A stretch of DNA of 64,000 nucleotides from JAGGTJ01 sp964457545 (GTDB lineage Bacteria; Desulfobacterota; DSM-4660; Desulfatiglandales; Desulfatiglandaceae), in contig CAYWEN010000013.1 in NCBI GenBank assembly GCA_964457545.1, positions 21,035 to 85,034 of the forward strand, given 5' to 3'. The stretch's first letter is position 1, and every line of letters starts with the position of its first letter. The translations under genes and the position numbers were made by a program. Under the pieces are notes generated by a model. The model was given only the letters and a program-made list of their open reading frames with translations, was not told the DNA's origin and ran no database searches. Shown piece after piece: positions 43,792 through 53,044 of the stretch.

Positions 43792-45042
43792 TTATGCACA
43801 TTTCTGTTTGTTTTCATTTTCATAGCACAGCATAGGAGGTTTATTCTCCAAAATAACATCATTTCCTATCACACACTCCTGCAATCCTTCCATGGATGGA
43901 ATTTCATACATTATATCCAGCATTATTGATTCAAGGATTGCCCTTAGACCACGTGCGCCTGATTTGCGCTCGATTGCCTTTTCAGCAACGGCCCTGAGTG
44001 ACTCCTCTGTAAAAGTCAATTCAACACCTTCAAGGTCAAAAAGTTTTTTATACTGTTTAACAAGTGCATTTTTCGGTTCTGTCAGTATTCTTATCAAGGC
44101 GTCAAGGGTAAGCTCGTTCAATGTGGCAATCAACGGAATCCGACCAACAAACTCGGGAATAAGTCCAAACTTAACCAGGTCCTCAGGCTGAACAAGAGAA
44201 ATTATCTTGCTGAAATCATCATCTGTCTTAGCATGTATGTCTGCCTCAAAACCCATTGATTTGCTGCCGATCCGGTTCCTGATTATTTTTTCCAAACCAT
44301 TAAATGTTCCGCCGCATATAAAGAGTATGTTTCTGGTATCCACCTTTACAAAATCCTGTTGGGGATGTTTTCTTCCGCCCTTAGGAGGGATGTTTGCCAT
44401 GGTACCTTCGATAATCTTTAAAAGAGCCTGCTGAACTCCCTCCCCGGAAACATCTCTGGTAATGGAAGGACTGTCCGTTTTTTTTGCAATCTTGTCTATT
44501 TCATCGATATATATAATACCTTTCGAGGCCGCCTCTATGTCATAATCCGCCTTCTGCACCAGATTCAGGATTATATTTTCCACATCTTCGCCTACATATC
44601 CTGCTTCCGTTAATGTAGTGGCATCTGCAATGGTAAACGGCACATTCAGTATTCTTGCAAGGGTCTGGGCAAGGAGTGTCTTGCCGGAACCTGTAGGCCC
44701 GATCAGCAAAATATTGCTTTTTTCTATTTCCACTCCATCCATATCAATGTTTGCCCTGATGCGTTTATAATGATTATGAACAGCCACAGACAAAACCTTT
44801 TTTGCGCTTTCCTGTTCTATTACATACTGGTCAAGGACATCTTTTATTTCCACAGGCTTCAGGACTTGGCCATCAATGTCTTTTTCGCTGCCGGACTCTT
44901 CAGCAATAATCTCGTTGCACAACTGTATACATTCATCACATATAAAAACAGATGGTCCTGCAATAAGCTTTTTGACTTCATCCTGGCTCTTTCCGCAAAA
45001 AGAACAAAAAAGTTCATTATTAGAGCTATTATCCTTACTCAT
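43792..45042 (-). CDS. clpX: ATP-dependent Clp protease ATPase subunit ClpX
   Basis: AAA+ unfoldase partner of ClpP. The N-terminal zinc-binding domain has FCSFCGKSQDEVKKLIAGP and CDECIQLCNEI. Walker A is GPTGSGKTLLAQTLA, followed by ADATTLTEAGYVGEDVE, Walker B IIYIDEIDKIA, the pore loop and RKHPQQDF. The ClpP-docking IGF-type loop is not obvious by eye (IGSKSMGFEADI lies in that region). C-terminal ARGLRAILE is typical. 416 aa is normal. GGGAGAGGA precedes the ATG. A gap of 320 nt separates it from clpP. Confidence 0.97.
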   Translation of the reverse strand: MSKDNSSNNELFCSFCGKSQDEVKKLIAGPSVFICDECIQLCNEIIAEESGSEKDIDGQVLKPVEIKDVLDQYVIEQESAKKVLSVAVHNHYKRIRANIDMDGVEIEKSNILLIGPTGSGKTLLAQTLARILNVPFTIADATTLTEAGYVGEDVENIILNLVQKADYDIEAASKGIIYIDEIDKIAKKTDSPSITRDVSGEGVQQALLKIIEGTMANIPPKGGRKHPQQDFVKVDTRNILFICGGTFNGLEKIIRNRIGSKSMGFEADIHAKTDDDFSKIISLVQPEDLVKFGLIPEFVGRIPLIATLNELTLDALIRILTEPKNALVKQYKKLFDLEGVELTFTEESLRAVAEKAIERKSGARGLRAILESIMLDIMYEIPSMEGLQECVIGNDVILENKPPMLCYENENKQKCA

Positions 45043-45362
45043 TATATATTCCTCTCCCTAAAAAACCTGTCTAAACCCGTATGGCTGAACCTGACAAGAT
45101 TATACACCAGACATATACAAATCTCAGGCGCCAACAAGTCAGCAAACCACCAAAACACGGCCTTTTCTGCAGTTATGCAACAACTTCAGACTTTCAAAAA
45201 AGGCCCTCTCTTTATCCGGTTTCCAGCCCGGCAACCAGGGACCGGTTATAGTTATTTAACGGCAGTTTTTAAGAACTCTTTACTGCAAAAAAACACAGAT
45301 CATATTCAAAAAAACAGACCATGTATTTTTTATGTCAGGGTATGTGTCTGTTCCAACAAATT
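45043..45362. other. Intergenic region between clpP and clpX
   Basis: About 320 bp with no gene. It is unusually long for a clpP-clpX pair. No R1 copy, terminator or promoter with a convincing box pair was found. Confidence 0.5.
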
Positions 45363-45962
45363 TCAGGGATTAACTTTTGCAACTTCCCTTGATTTAATAA
45401 CCTTGTCGACCAGACCATATTCCCTTGCCTCTTCACTGCTCATGAAATAATCTCTCTCGGTATCATCCTTGACCTTTTCTATTTCCTGGCCCGTATGACT
45501 GGCAAGAATTCCATTCAACCTTTCACGTATCTTTAATATCTCATTTGCATGAATAGCTATGTCTGTAGCCTGACCATGTGCCCCGCCAAGAGGCTGATGT
45601 ATCAATATCCTGGAATTGGGCAAAGCATATCTTTTTCCCTCAGCTCCGCTTGCAAGAAGAATTGCAGCCATACTTGCTGCCTGCCCCATGCATATGGTCA
45701 CGATGTCGGGTCTTATATACTGCATTGTATCATATATGGCCAACCCCGCAGAAACCATTCCTCCCGGAGAATTTATATAAAGATTTATCTCCCTGTCAGG
45801 ATCTTCGGATTCCAGAAACAACAACTGTGCAATAACAACATTGGCAACAGTATCATTTATCTCTTCTCCCAAAAAGATAATCCTGTCCTTCAACAATCTG
45901 GAATATATATCAAATGCCCTTTCTCCACGACCCGATTGTTCAATTACCATTGGAATAAGCAT
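45363..45962 (-). CDS. clpP: ATP-dependent Clp protease proteolytic subunit ClpP
   Basis: Serine protease that forms the tetradecameric barrel used with ClpX. The propeptide-type start MLIPMVIEQSGRGERAFDIY is standard. The catalytic triad is Ser in GQAASMAAILLASG (Ser about 97), His in ILIHQPLGGAHGQATD (about 122) and Asp in KVKDDTERDYFMS. The length of 199 aa is normal. The gene lies downstream of tig, separated by 303 nt that hold repeat R1-B. Confidence 0.97.
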   Translation of the reverse strand: MLIPMVIEQSGRGERAFDIYSRLLKDRIIFLGEEINDTVANVVIAQLLFLESEDPDREINLYINSPGGMVSAGLAIYDTMQYIRPDIVTICMGQAASMAAILLASGAEGKRYALPNSRILIHQPLGGAHGQATDIAIHANEILKIRERLNGILASHTGQEIEKVKDDTERDYFMSSEEAREYGLVDKVIKSREVAKVNP

Positions 45963-46067
45963 AGCTATAAAACCTCTCCCTTTGAGTATCCATTCAGAAC
46001 ACCGCGCAATCTATTATGATGGCCCTGTAAAAAAAGTCTCTCTGCAAACCAGCCTTTGATCAGTGCT

Positions 46068-46232
46068 CATCCACAAACAGATTCAGCCACTATATGTTTT
46101 CCAATCCATAAACGAAAACCTCCAAACAGAACCAGGGGAATCAAAAAATTATACAAAGGCGTACAAACGTTTCGGAGAAAACCCCTCAGATTGACACCGG
46201 GATTATGCAAAAAGGCTATTTATGGATGGAAG
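46068..46232 (+). repeat. Dispersed repeat R1, copy B (between tig and clpP)
   Basis: It starts CATCCACAAACAGATTCAGC, has the second box TTTTCCAATCCATAAACG, an extended middle, and ends CAGATTGACACCGGGATTAT then GCTATTTATGGATGG. Its orientation is opposite to tig and clpP, so it points at the 3' end of tig. It may affect the leader of clpP, which starts 106 nt away. Confidence 0.8.
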
Positions 46233-46265
46233 CCGTCTTAAGGATTTGAAGACAGGTTCGTGTTA

Positions 46266-47588
46266 TTAACCTGCCTCATTTTTTTCTGTTTCAACCTTTT
46301 CTGTTTCAATAATCTTTGCATTATCAAGAAGGAAAGACAATGTCTTTTTTTCCATCAAACCTTCCTTCATTTTACCCATCATATTGTTTTCTTCATAATA
46401 TTTTCTGATTATTTCAACTGTCTGATTGGTGTTTCTGGCTACTGTCTCCAATTCCATATTGACATCATCGTCGCTCAATTCAATATTTTCCCGGGTTGCT
46501 ATTTCTCCAAGAATAAACATGTTCTTGACCCGTTTCTCAGCAAAATCCCTGAAGTCTTTTCTGATCTTTTCCTCAGAGATACCCATGCGCTCCAGATCAG
46601 TCCCTGCCTCCATCAATTCACGTTGCACATTGGAAACAACCACTTTCAGTTCATTATCAACAATTCCCTGAGGCAGCTCAAAATCCACCTTTTCTGCAAT
46701 ACGTTCCAAAAGCCTGTTTTTTGTCTCGCTATCAATTCTCTGTTTTTCCTCTTCTGTAACAAGTTCCCTTACCCTGTTTTTCAGATCTTCAACACCGTTA
46801 AGATCCGGATCAAGCTGCTTGGCAAAATCATCGTTCAGATCAGGCAGGATCAGTGATTTTATATCAATTATCTCAACATCAAACCTGATCTTTTTACCCG
46901 CAAGCAAAGGTCGGGAATCATTTTCCTGAAAAACCACTGAGACCTCTTTTCTGTCACCCTTGTTTGCACCCACAAGGGCCTCATCCATATCGGCGTGAAT
47001 CCGGTTGTCTCCGATCCTCAGAACAGCTCCCTTGGCTGTCATATCTTCGAGAAGAACATCACCATCAAAGGCCTCATAGTTAAGAACAACAAAATCTCCT
47101 TTTTGAACAGGCCTTTCCTCCTCCACAGAGGAAAGCGTCGCCCTTGCCTCCCTGATCTTTTCTATACGGTCATTAACCTTTTTGTCATCCACAACAAGTT
47201 TTTCTTTTTCTATTTCAATACCCGTATATTCCGGAAGATCAAAAGTCGGCTTCACCTCCAATGTTACAGAGTATTTAAAATCTTCTCCCTGTTTTAACAG
47301 GCTCTCCTTATCAAGGACCGGTTCAGTAATAGGAACAATATTACTCTCTTTGATCGCATCTGCAAATGTCTCCTTGACAAGGGCCGTAGAAACATCATCT
47401 GTTACCTGATCTGCAAAACGTTTTTCAAGAATATATCTTGGAACCTTCCCACGCCTGAAACCAGGTATCCTCGCCTTTTTCTGAATATCCCGGTAAGCCT
47501 CGTCAAGCTTTTTATCAACGCTATCAGCTTCAATTACAACCACAATCTTTTTCTTTACTGAACTGATGTCCTCAAGGTTTGTTTGCAT
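46266..47588 (-). CDS. tig: Trigger factor
   Basis: Ribosome-associated chaperone and peptidyl-prolyl isomerase. The N-terminal ribosome-binding signature is GFRRGKVPRYILEKRF (about residues 44-59). The FKBP-type domain follows from about residue 150 (VQKGDFVVLNYEAFDGD), then the helical C-terminal domain. The start is placed at 47588 (MQTNLEDISS) because family members begin there; an ATG four codons upstream is also possible. The length of 440 aa is normal. The C-terminus is charged (TEKVETEKNEAG). Repeat R1-E lies about 60 nt upstream, in the same orientation. Confidence 0.96.
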   Translation of the reverse strand: MQTNLEDISSVKKKIVVVIEADSVDKKLDEAYRDIQKKARIPGFRRGKVPRYILEKRFADQVTDDVSTALVKETFADAIKESNIVPITEPVLDKESLLKQGEDFKYSVTLEVKPTFDLPEYTGIEIEKEKLVVDDKKVNDRIEKIREARATLSSVEEERPVQKGDFVVLNYEAFDGDVLLEDMTAKGAVLRIGDNRIHADMDEALVGANKGDRKEVSVVFQENDSRPLLAGKKIRFDVEIIDIKSLILPDLNDDFAKQLDPDLNGVEDLKNRVRELVTEEEKQRIDSETKNRLLERIAEKVDFELPQGIVDNELKVVVSNVQRELMEAGTDLERMGISEEKIRKDFRDFAEKRVKNMFILGEIATRENIELSDDDVNMELETVARNTNQTVEIIRKYYEENNMMGKMKEGLMEKKTLSFLLDNAKIIETEKVETEKNEAG

Positions 47589-47650
47589 AACCCTCCCCAT
47601 ATTCCAGATTGATAATGATAATACTTATAACGAACGTATAACCTGACCGG

Positions 47651-47818
47651 TTTTCATACATAAGATGGCCTTTTTGTACAATCCCGGTGTCAAGTCAAGG
47701 TTTTCCTGCACAACACACATCTGTATGTCTCCGTACCCATGATCTGACTGATCCTGTCCGGAAACTCTCATCTTCAGACTGGAAACTCACCAGTACCCGC
47801 GGTCTGTTTATGTAGGGG
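47651..47818 (-). repeat. Dispersed repeat R1, copy E (upstream of tig)
   Basis: On the minus strand it reads CTACATAAACAGACCGCGGG and GAGTTTCCAGTCTGAAGATG at the start, and GACTTGACACCGGGATTGTA then AAAAAGGCCATCTTATGTATG at the end. The first 60 bases match copy A in detail. The end lies 62 nt before the tig start, oriented into the gene. Confidence 0.8.
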
Positions 47819-47998
47819 AACTGATCAGTTAATAATAGAAAAACAGCATATACCTGATATTGCCAGACAGGCCGTTTTTGCCTGTTGACACAGCCCTGCA
47901 TTGTATCTGCAACTGCAACAGCATGATCTGAGTCAAACCACCCTGTTTTTCCCTCACATAAACAGAAACCGATTCCTCAACATGGCTCGTGCATGTTT

Positions 47999-50020
47999 TT
48001 AAAGTGAGAGGTAATGTTTTAGAAAATCGGGTGGTTGCTTGCAGGCCACTTCGGCTTCAACGCTCTTTCCGGAGGAAACAAGGCGTCTGAATATCCCAAG
48101 CGCCCAGAGAGGAAAATATTGACAGTAACCATGATAACGCAGATAAAACACCCTCGGAAAACCTGTGCCGGTATAATATGTCTCTTCCCATCCCCCGTTT
48201 GTCTGCTGGGTTTTGAGCAGGTAATGTATACCCCGTCTTACAGGCAAACTGTCTGTTTCTCCCGCTGCCATAAGGGCCAGCAATGCCCAGGCAGTCTGAG
48301 AAGCCGTACTTGGCCCCTTGCCGGCCCAGGAACGATCAGCATAACTATAACAGCTTTCTCCCCAGCCGCCATCAGGATTCTGACATGAATGCAGCCAGTC
48401 AACCGCCCTTCTGACATAAGGTCTGCTCATATCCTCACCTATCTGCTTCAGGGCCACAAGAACAGACCATGTACCATATATGTAGTTTACACCCCATCTG
48501 CCATACCAGGCTCCAAATGATTCCTGTTCTTCTCTGAGAAATTTCAATGCCCGCGCAACAGGAGGGAAATCCCTGCCAAAACCAAGCATTGCCAACATTT
48601 CCACACACCTCGCAGTCACATCTGCTGTGCTTGGATCCAAAAGGGCGCCATGATCTGCAAAGGGTATGGCATTAAGATAAAGGCAGTTGTTGTCTATATC
48701 AAATGCCCCCCAGCCTCCATCTGAACTTTGCATGCCGATAATCCATCTGACGGCCTTTGCAATATTTGTCTTGTACCCTGCATGTCCAAGAGATCCCGCC
48801 CTGAATAACGACATCAGCACCATGGGAGTATCATCCATATCCACATACAGTGCGTTTTCAAACTGAAATGCCCAGCCCCCCGGCTCAAGATCAGGGGCAT
48901 TGACTGACCAGTCACCTTTTACAAACACCTGCTGTTTAAAAAGCCAGTCCCTGCATTTTATAACTGCAGGGTGGTCAGAAGAAAGCCCCCCTTCAAGGAG
49001 AGCAGAAAGGCTCAGACAGGAATCCCAAACGGGAGAATTGCATGGCTGGCAAAAGGCATCCGTATCTCTCCTCACAAGGAGATCATCAATCGCCCTGACA
49101 CCTCGTACATAATCAGGGTCATCTTCCGGATATCCAAGAACCTTAAGAGCCATAACAGCGTTGGCCATGGCAGGAAATATAGCCCCGATACCTCCCTCAC
49201 CCTGCATATGTTCGCGGGTCCATTCAAGGGCAGACCTTAATGCCTTTTTACGCCAGTACGAAGGCATTAAACGATCAACAGGCCTCAGTATCCTGTCTGT
49301 CAGGATAAAAAGATTCTTTATGAGATTGCCGGGAACAAATCTGTCGAGATACTTTAATGTTTCGGGAGGTTCTACGAAAAGCTCCCTGATTCCCATATGA
49401 TCCGGAATACGGCAAACCGGTTTTCTGTTGTAGATAATAAGCAGGGGAACAAGTACGGTACGGGACCAATAGGAAATCTTGTGCAAATGAAAAAAAGACC
49501 ATTCAGGCAGCATCATTATTTCTACAGGCATACATGGAGTTGTATCCCATGATATCTGCCCAAACATTGCAAGAGTAGTGCGTGTAAACACATTTACTCT
49601 TGCAGCGCCGCCAAGATTCAGGATCAGTTTTTTTGCCCTGTCCATAAACGGTTCATCAGACGAGGCCCCAAGCATTTTAAGTGCAAAATATGCCTTCACC
49701 GAAGCGCTTATATCCGCATCACCGCCTTCATATAATGCCCATCCCCCGTTTTCAAGCTGCCTGTCCAGCAGGTAATTGAAAATACCCTCTTTAAGCTCAG
49801 GGGATATCTCCCTGCCAAGAAAATACTGAAGAAATATATATTCAGAAGGTATTGTTACATCTGCTTCCAGATCAAATACCCAATAGCCCTTCTCTGCCTG
49901 GAGAGAAAGAAGATAGTTGGTGGCTCTTGAAATGGCATCTTCAATCCGGACCGGACCTAACATACTGTCTTCATCAAAAACACGCTTTTCAGCCGTTGAT
50001 TGTCTTGAAATAGCCATCAT
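47999..50020 (-). CDS. shc: Squalene-hopene cyclase
   Basis: Monotopic membrane terpene cyclase that converts squalene to hopene or diplopterol, the core of hopanoids. The catalytic DXDD motif is YVDMDDTPM (Asp394, Asp396, Asp397), and many QW-type repeats are visible (QLENGGWALY, QSSDGGWGAFD, QNPDGGWGESCYSY, QQTNGGWEETYYTG). The length of 673 aa is normal. The gene is alone: no hpnC, hpnD, hpnE or hpnH neighbours occur. The RND exporter at 26156-28897 is a possible functional partner. A 398-nt gap, with repeat R1-E, separates its end from tig. Confidence 0.95.
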   Translation of the reverse strand: MMAISRQSTAEKRVFDEDSMLGPVRIEDAISRATNYLLSLQAEKGYWVFDLEADVTIPSEYIFLQYFLGREISPELKEGIFNYLLDRQLENGGWALYEGGDADISASVKAYFALKMLGASSDEPFMDRAKKLILNLGGAARVNVFTRTTLAMFGQISWDTTPCMPVEIMMLPEWSFFHLHKISYWSRTVLVPLLIIYNRKPVCRIPDHMGIRELFVEPPETLKYLDRFVPGNLIKNLFILTDRILRPVDRLMPSYWRKKALRSALEWTREHMQGEGGIGAIFPAMANAVMALKVLGYPEDDPDYVRGVRAIDDLLVRRDTDAFCQPCNSPVWDSCLSLSALLEGGLSSDHPAVIKCRDWLFKQQVFVKGDWSVNAPDLEPGGWAFQFENALYVDMDDTPMVLMSLFRAGSLGHAGYKTNIAKAVRWIIGMQSSDGGWGAFDIDNNCLYLNAIPFADHGALLDPSTADVTARCVEMLAMLGFGRDFPPVARALKFLREEQESFGAWYGRWGVNYIYGTWSVLVALKQIGEDMSRPYVRRAVDWLHSCQNPDGGWGESCYSYADRSWAGKGPSTASQTAWALLALMAAGETDSLPVRRGIHYLLKTQQTNGGWEETYYTGTGFPRVFYLRYHGYCQYFPLWALGIFRRLVSSGKSVEAEVACKQPPDFLKHYLSL

Positions 50021-50364
50021 TGCCTCTTTGTCAATCCTGTATTACATCTGGGTCAAGTTGTAAAAAACGGTGCTACGGTCTGTTCAGCAGGTTTTTCTGG
50101 TGTAAAAGAGACAGAAACCATGCTGAAAAACAAGTTGGGAAAGGAAATTGCAGTGATATTCAGACAGTACCCGCCAACAGGACCAGGAAGGCAGAAAAAC
50201 CTGCAATTCCCTGCCCCGGTCAAACACCATGACGCCTTTGCAAAAAAACCATTTCTTGCAGCACACTGTGGCTGCACCAAATATTTTGTAGCTGAAATCT
50301 TGATTGCCGACAGGCAGGTAAAGATATTGGCAAAACAGTTATCTATTAGGCAGGCACTATCTGT
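50021..50364. other. Intergenic region upstream of shc
   Basis: About 345 bp without a gene, likely holding the shc promoter. A short stretch near 50232-50258 (CTTTGCAAAAAAACCATTTC) resembles the tail of repeat R1 and may be a remnant of another copy. Confidence 0.45.
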
Positions 50365-50524
50365 TATCCATAAATTAGTTCCGGCACCAGAAAGTTTCCG
50401 GTCCAGAAATGAAATCTTTTGCGCAAGATCAAAGAATCAAGGGCACAGAGAGATGTACACGTTGTACAAAAAATCCCGCAAATTGGCATCTGAAAATTGT
50501 GCAAAAAGCCCCTCTAACTGTATT
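50365..50524 (+). repeat. Dispersed repeat R1, copy D
   Basis: It begins TATCCATAAATTAGTTCCGG, continues AAAGTTTCCGGTCCAGAAAT and GCGCAAGATCAAAGAATC, and ends with TGAAAATTGTGCAAAAAGCC. The first 100 bases match copies C and G; the tail is more diverged and lacks the final TTTATGG box. It points toward the stop codon of the radical SAM gene. Confidence 0.7.
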
Positions 50525-50583
50525 TAATTTAAGCCAAAATAAACATAGCAGCACAATTTGTCAACCATAATCAATAATATATA

Positions 50584-51894
50584 TCAAAAACATCCTCTTT
50601 TTTCAGGCCTTGCGTCTTGTACAGGCTGATTAAAGTATCCAACAGTCAAATCCGGGAAGCTGTCCTTGATCTCTTCTATCATGTTTTTTATCCCCATACC
50701 CGGGAAATGGCACGGAGGCATCCTGTTTATGTAAAGCTGGGGATCAATGCACAGGTTTTTCAAATGTAAAAAATTGACTCCTGTCTCCTTTAACAGGGTC
50801 TTTAACGCAGCGACCTCTTCCTTCTGATCTGTAATTCCGGGGAAAACCAGATAATTTACCATGGTGTAAACGCCCAGTTCTCCCGATATCAGTATGGATT
50901 GTATCACATCATCAAAGGTGTAAGTCTTTGGCCTGTAATATCTGTGATAGAAAGAGGGCCTTGCACTGTTCATGCTTATCCTGACTGAATCAAGTCCGCT
51001 TTCAATAATTATACGAAGCTGTTCGGGCATACTGCCATTGGTGTTAAGGTTTATGGTTCCCCTTTTTGTCCTTTTTCTTATCTCCCTTATACTTTCTGCA
51101 ATAAGACGATGTTCTGTCAACGGCTCTCCTTCACAGCCCTGCCCGAAACTTACAATAGGAACAGGCGCCTTGTCCAGGTGCGAAACAGCAAGGGACACTA
51201 TCTCATCTTTTGATGGCCTTTCTGATATCCTGTAATGGGATGCACAAAAACCTGAATCAGGCTGAAGGGAAAGACATCCAAGACAGGATGCATTACACTG
51301 TCTGCTTACAGGTATCGGGGCCTCCCACCTTTCCAGAAAAAGATTTTTGGCCGCAAAACAATGATTGTCTGTAGCACAGTCTATAAGATGCGCAACAAGC
51401 CCCTTGCACATATGGTTTTTTTTGTAGTTCTCTATGGCAGGCACAAGATCTGTGTCATCATAATTACGTGGATCCCATCTCTTGTTATATTCAATCCACA
51501 GGCCGGCAGCCCGGTATTTTCCGTCCTTAAAACCGACTGCTGTATAGGCCCAGGTTGGAAGCAGATATGATTTCAGAGAATAGTCTGCAGCAGGAAGAAG
51601 CGTACGAACAATGCCTGGCTCCATAAATGCAGATACTGCAAAACAGGGAGATATACCGTTTTCTGTCTCTATATCCTCCACTATCAGATATTCCCCTGTC
51701 TCGGGATCAAGCCCTACAGGATGGCTATCAGGTATGTAAAACAGCTTGCTGAATTCCGGCAAGGGTAACAGTTCACCGGCCTTGATATGGACAGGGCAAT
51801 CACCTGAAAAACCAGCCATCCTGTAATACGGATGATCATATACCCGTCCCTTTTCATCGGCATAAAGCATATAAGGCAGTTCTGCGTAATCCAT
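50584..51894 (-). CDS. Radical SAM protein with a long N-terminal domain
   Basis: A 436-residue protein. The radical SAM motif CxxxCxxC is Cys200, Cys204 and Cys207 (SRQCNASCLGCLSLQ), followed by FGQGCEGEPL, where the usual GGEP motif is replaced, and a TIM-barrel with TINLNTNGSMPE. About 190 residues precede it, with Cys33, Cys84, Cys163 and Cys173; their role is unknown. The reaction is not identifiable. It is the last gene of a tight minus-strand set following a transglutaminase-like gene (59-nt gap), a SnoaL-like gene and ACD subunits, which suggests a common pathway. Confidence 0.85.
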   Translation of the reverse strand: MDYAELPYMLYADEKGRVYDHPYYRMAGFSGDCPVHIKAGELLPLPEFSKLFYIPDSHPVGLDPETGEYLIVEDIETENGISPCFAVSAFMEPGIVRTLLPAADYSLKSYLLPTWAYTAVGFKDGKYRAAGLWIEYNKRWDPRNYDDTDLVPAIENYKKNHMCKGLVAHLIDCATDNHCFAAKNLFLERWEAPIPVSRQCNASCLGCLSLQPDSGFCASHYRISERPSKDEIVSLAVSHLDKAPVPIVSFGQGCEGEPLTEHRLIAESIREIRKRTKRGTINLNTNGSMPEQLRIIIESGLDSVRISMNSARPSFYHRYYRPKTYTFDDVIQSILISGELGVYTMVNYLVFPGITDQKEEVAALKTLLKETGVNFLHLKNLCIDPQLYINRMPPCHFPGMGIKNMIEEIKDSFPDLTVGYFNQPVQDARPEKRGCF

Positions 51895-51953
51895 GGTCTT
51901 TTTTGCAATCTGTACCGGCAGTTTTATGATATCCCTTCCCTCGTCTCACAGCC

Positions 51954-52604
51954 TTACGGATGAACCGGATGTAACCAGGGCCTTTTGTCATTTCCCACAA
52001 TCTTTGAGATCCTTGCCCTTATCCACTCGAAGGGAAGATCGGAACAGGGATCTGGAAACTGTTCAAGATACTCAATATAAGGATTGCCCTCCATGTCCTT
52101 TTCCGGAAGTATGGCATCAGATCTTCCATCAAACTCCACGGCCGGGACTCCGATTTCTTCACACACGGCTTTATGAAAAGTGGCGGCTGCGCTTACCCAT
52201 TTACCGTCAATAAAAAACTGATTGTATCCATGTCTGTGAAAGACATTTCCCCTGTTTCTTTTACAGACATGGGCAGGGAGCTTGTGATTCCTTATCCTGG
52301 CAAAAACAAGCCTGCTCGGAATTCCGGCGGCCCTTCCAAGGGCGGCAAGAAGTACGGCCTTCTGCACACAGTATCCCTTGCCCCATTCAATAATCCTTGA
52401 CGCCCTGAAATCTTCCTCAAACACTGAAATCATATACATGTTGTAGGGAATTGAATCTCTTACAAAATAAAAAAGGTTTACCGCCTTTTCCCTGTCATCT
52501 GCACAGCCCTGTACCAACCCCCGGGCACATTCCATAACACGTTCATTATCCGAGTCAATGGCAAAGGTTGGCCTTAAATATATGGCAAGATCGTTGTTTT
52601 GCAA
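51954..52604 (-). CDS. Transglutaminase-like domain protein
   Basis: A 216-residue cytoplasmic protein of the transglutaminase-like superfamily, which includes peptidases and amidases. The catalytic Cys is in WGKGYCVQKAVLLAAL (about residue 96) and a His occurs in FHRHGYNQFFIDGKW. The usual third residue, Asp after the W, is not seen: the segment reads GKWVSAAATF. Related subfamilies also lack that Asp, so this may be typical. It lies 20 nt before the end of the SnoaL-like gene and 59 nt before the radical SAM gene. Substrate unknown. Confidence 0.8.
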   Translation of the reverse strand: MQNNDLAIYLRPTFAIDSDNERVMECARGLVQGCADDREKAVNLFYFVRDSIPYNMYMISVFEEDFRASRIIEWGKGYCVQKAVLLAALGRAAGIPSRLVFARIRNHKLPAHVCKRNRGNVFHRHGYNQFFIDGKWVSAAATFHKAVCEEIGVPAVEFDGRSDAILPEKDMEGNPYIEYLEQFPDPCSDLPFEWIRARISKIVGNDKRPWLHPVHP

Positions 52605-52624
52605 GATTACACCCCTTATGCACC

Positions 52625-53044
52625 CTAAGGATACTTTCGGTAATAGAACTTCATAATCCTGTCATCAGGAACATTACCCTTCAACAGTATTGCAATACTG
52701 TCCATATACTCTCTGTAAGATGTAATCCTGTTGTCCCTCAGGCTCAAAAAACTGCCGCCCTCTGCAGTTATCCTCTTGCCTTTACTTGCAGGCATAAGGG
52801 AAATGAACTCAAATTTCCATTCAAAGGCAGCATCAGTATGGTTATTGAACAGATAGAGAATTGGTGTAAACCGGTATTTCTCCCCTTCTTCATGACACCT
52901 TTTATGCAGGGCCTTGATAGCATCACGGCCACTGCACAATCCATACACGGAATCAATATACATGGCATCTTCTGTGAACATGTCTGCAAAGGCATCGGAA
53001 TCGCTCCTTTCAAAACCTGTGCAAAACCGATCAATTATATTCAT
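52625..53044 (-). CDS. SnoaL-like / NTF2-fold protein
   Basis: A 139-residue protein that looks like an NTF2-like cone fold (SnoaL type). Characteristic pieces are GFERSDSDAFADMFTEDAMY, SGRDAIKALHKRC and AEGGSFLSLRDNRITSYREY. Members are isomerases, cyclases, hydratases or mere ligand binders, so the activity cannot be named. The start at 53044 has GGAGGG upstream and overlaps the end of the ACD alpha gene by 14 nt, implying translational coupling. An ATG five codons upstream is possible. Confidence 0.75.
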   Translation of the reverse strand: MNIIDRFCTGFERSDSDAFADMFTEDAMYIDSVYGLCSGRDAIKALHKRCHEEGEKYRFTPILYLFNNHTDAAFEWKFEFISLMPASKGKRITAEGGSFLSLRDNRITSYREYMDSIAILLKGNVPDDRIMKFYYRKYP

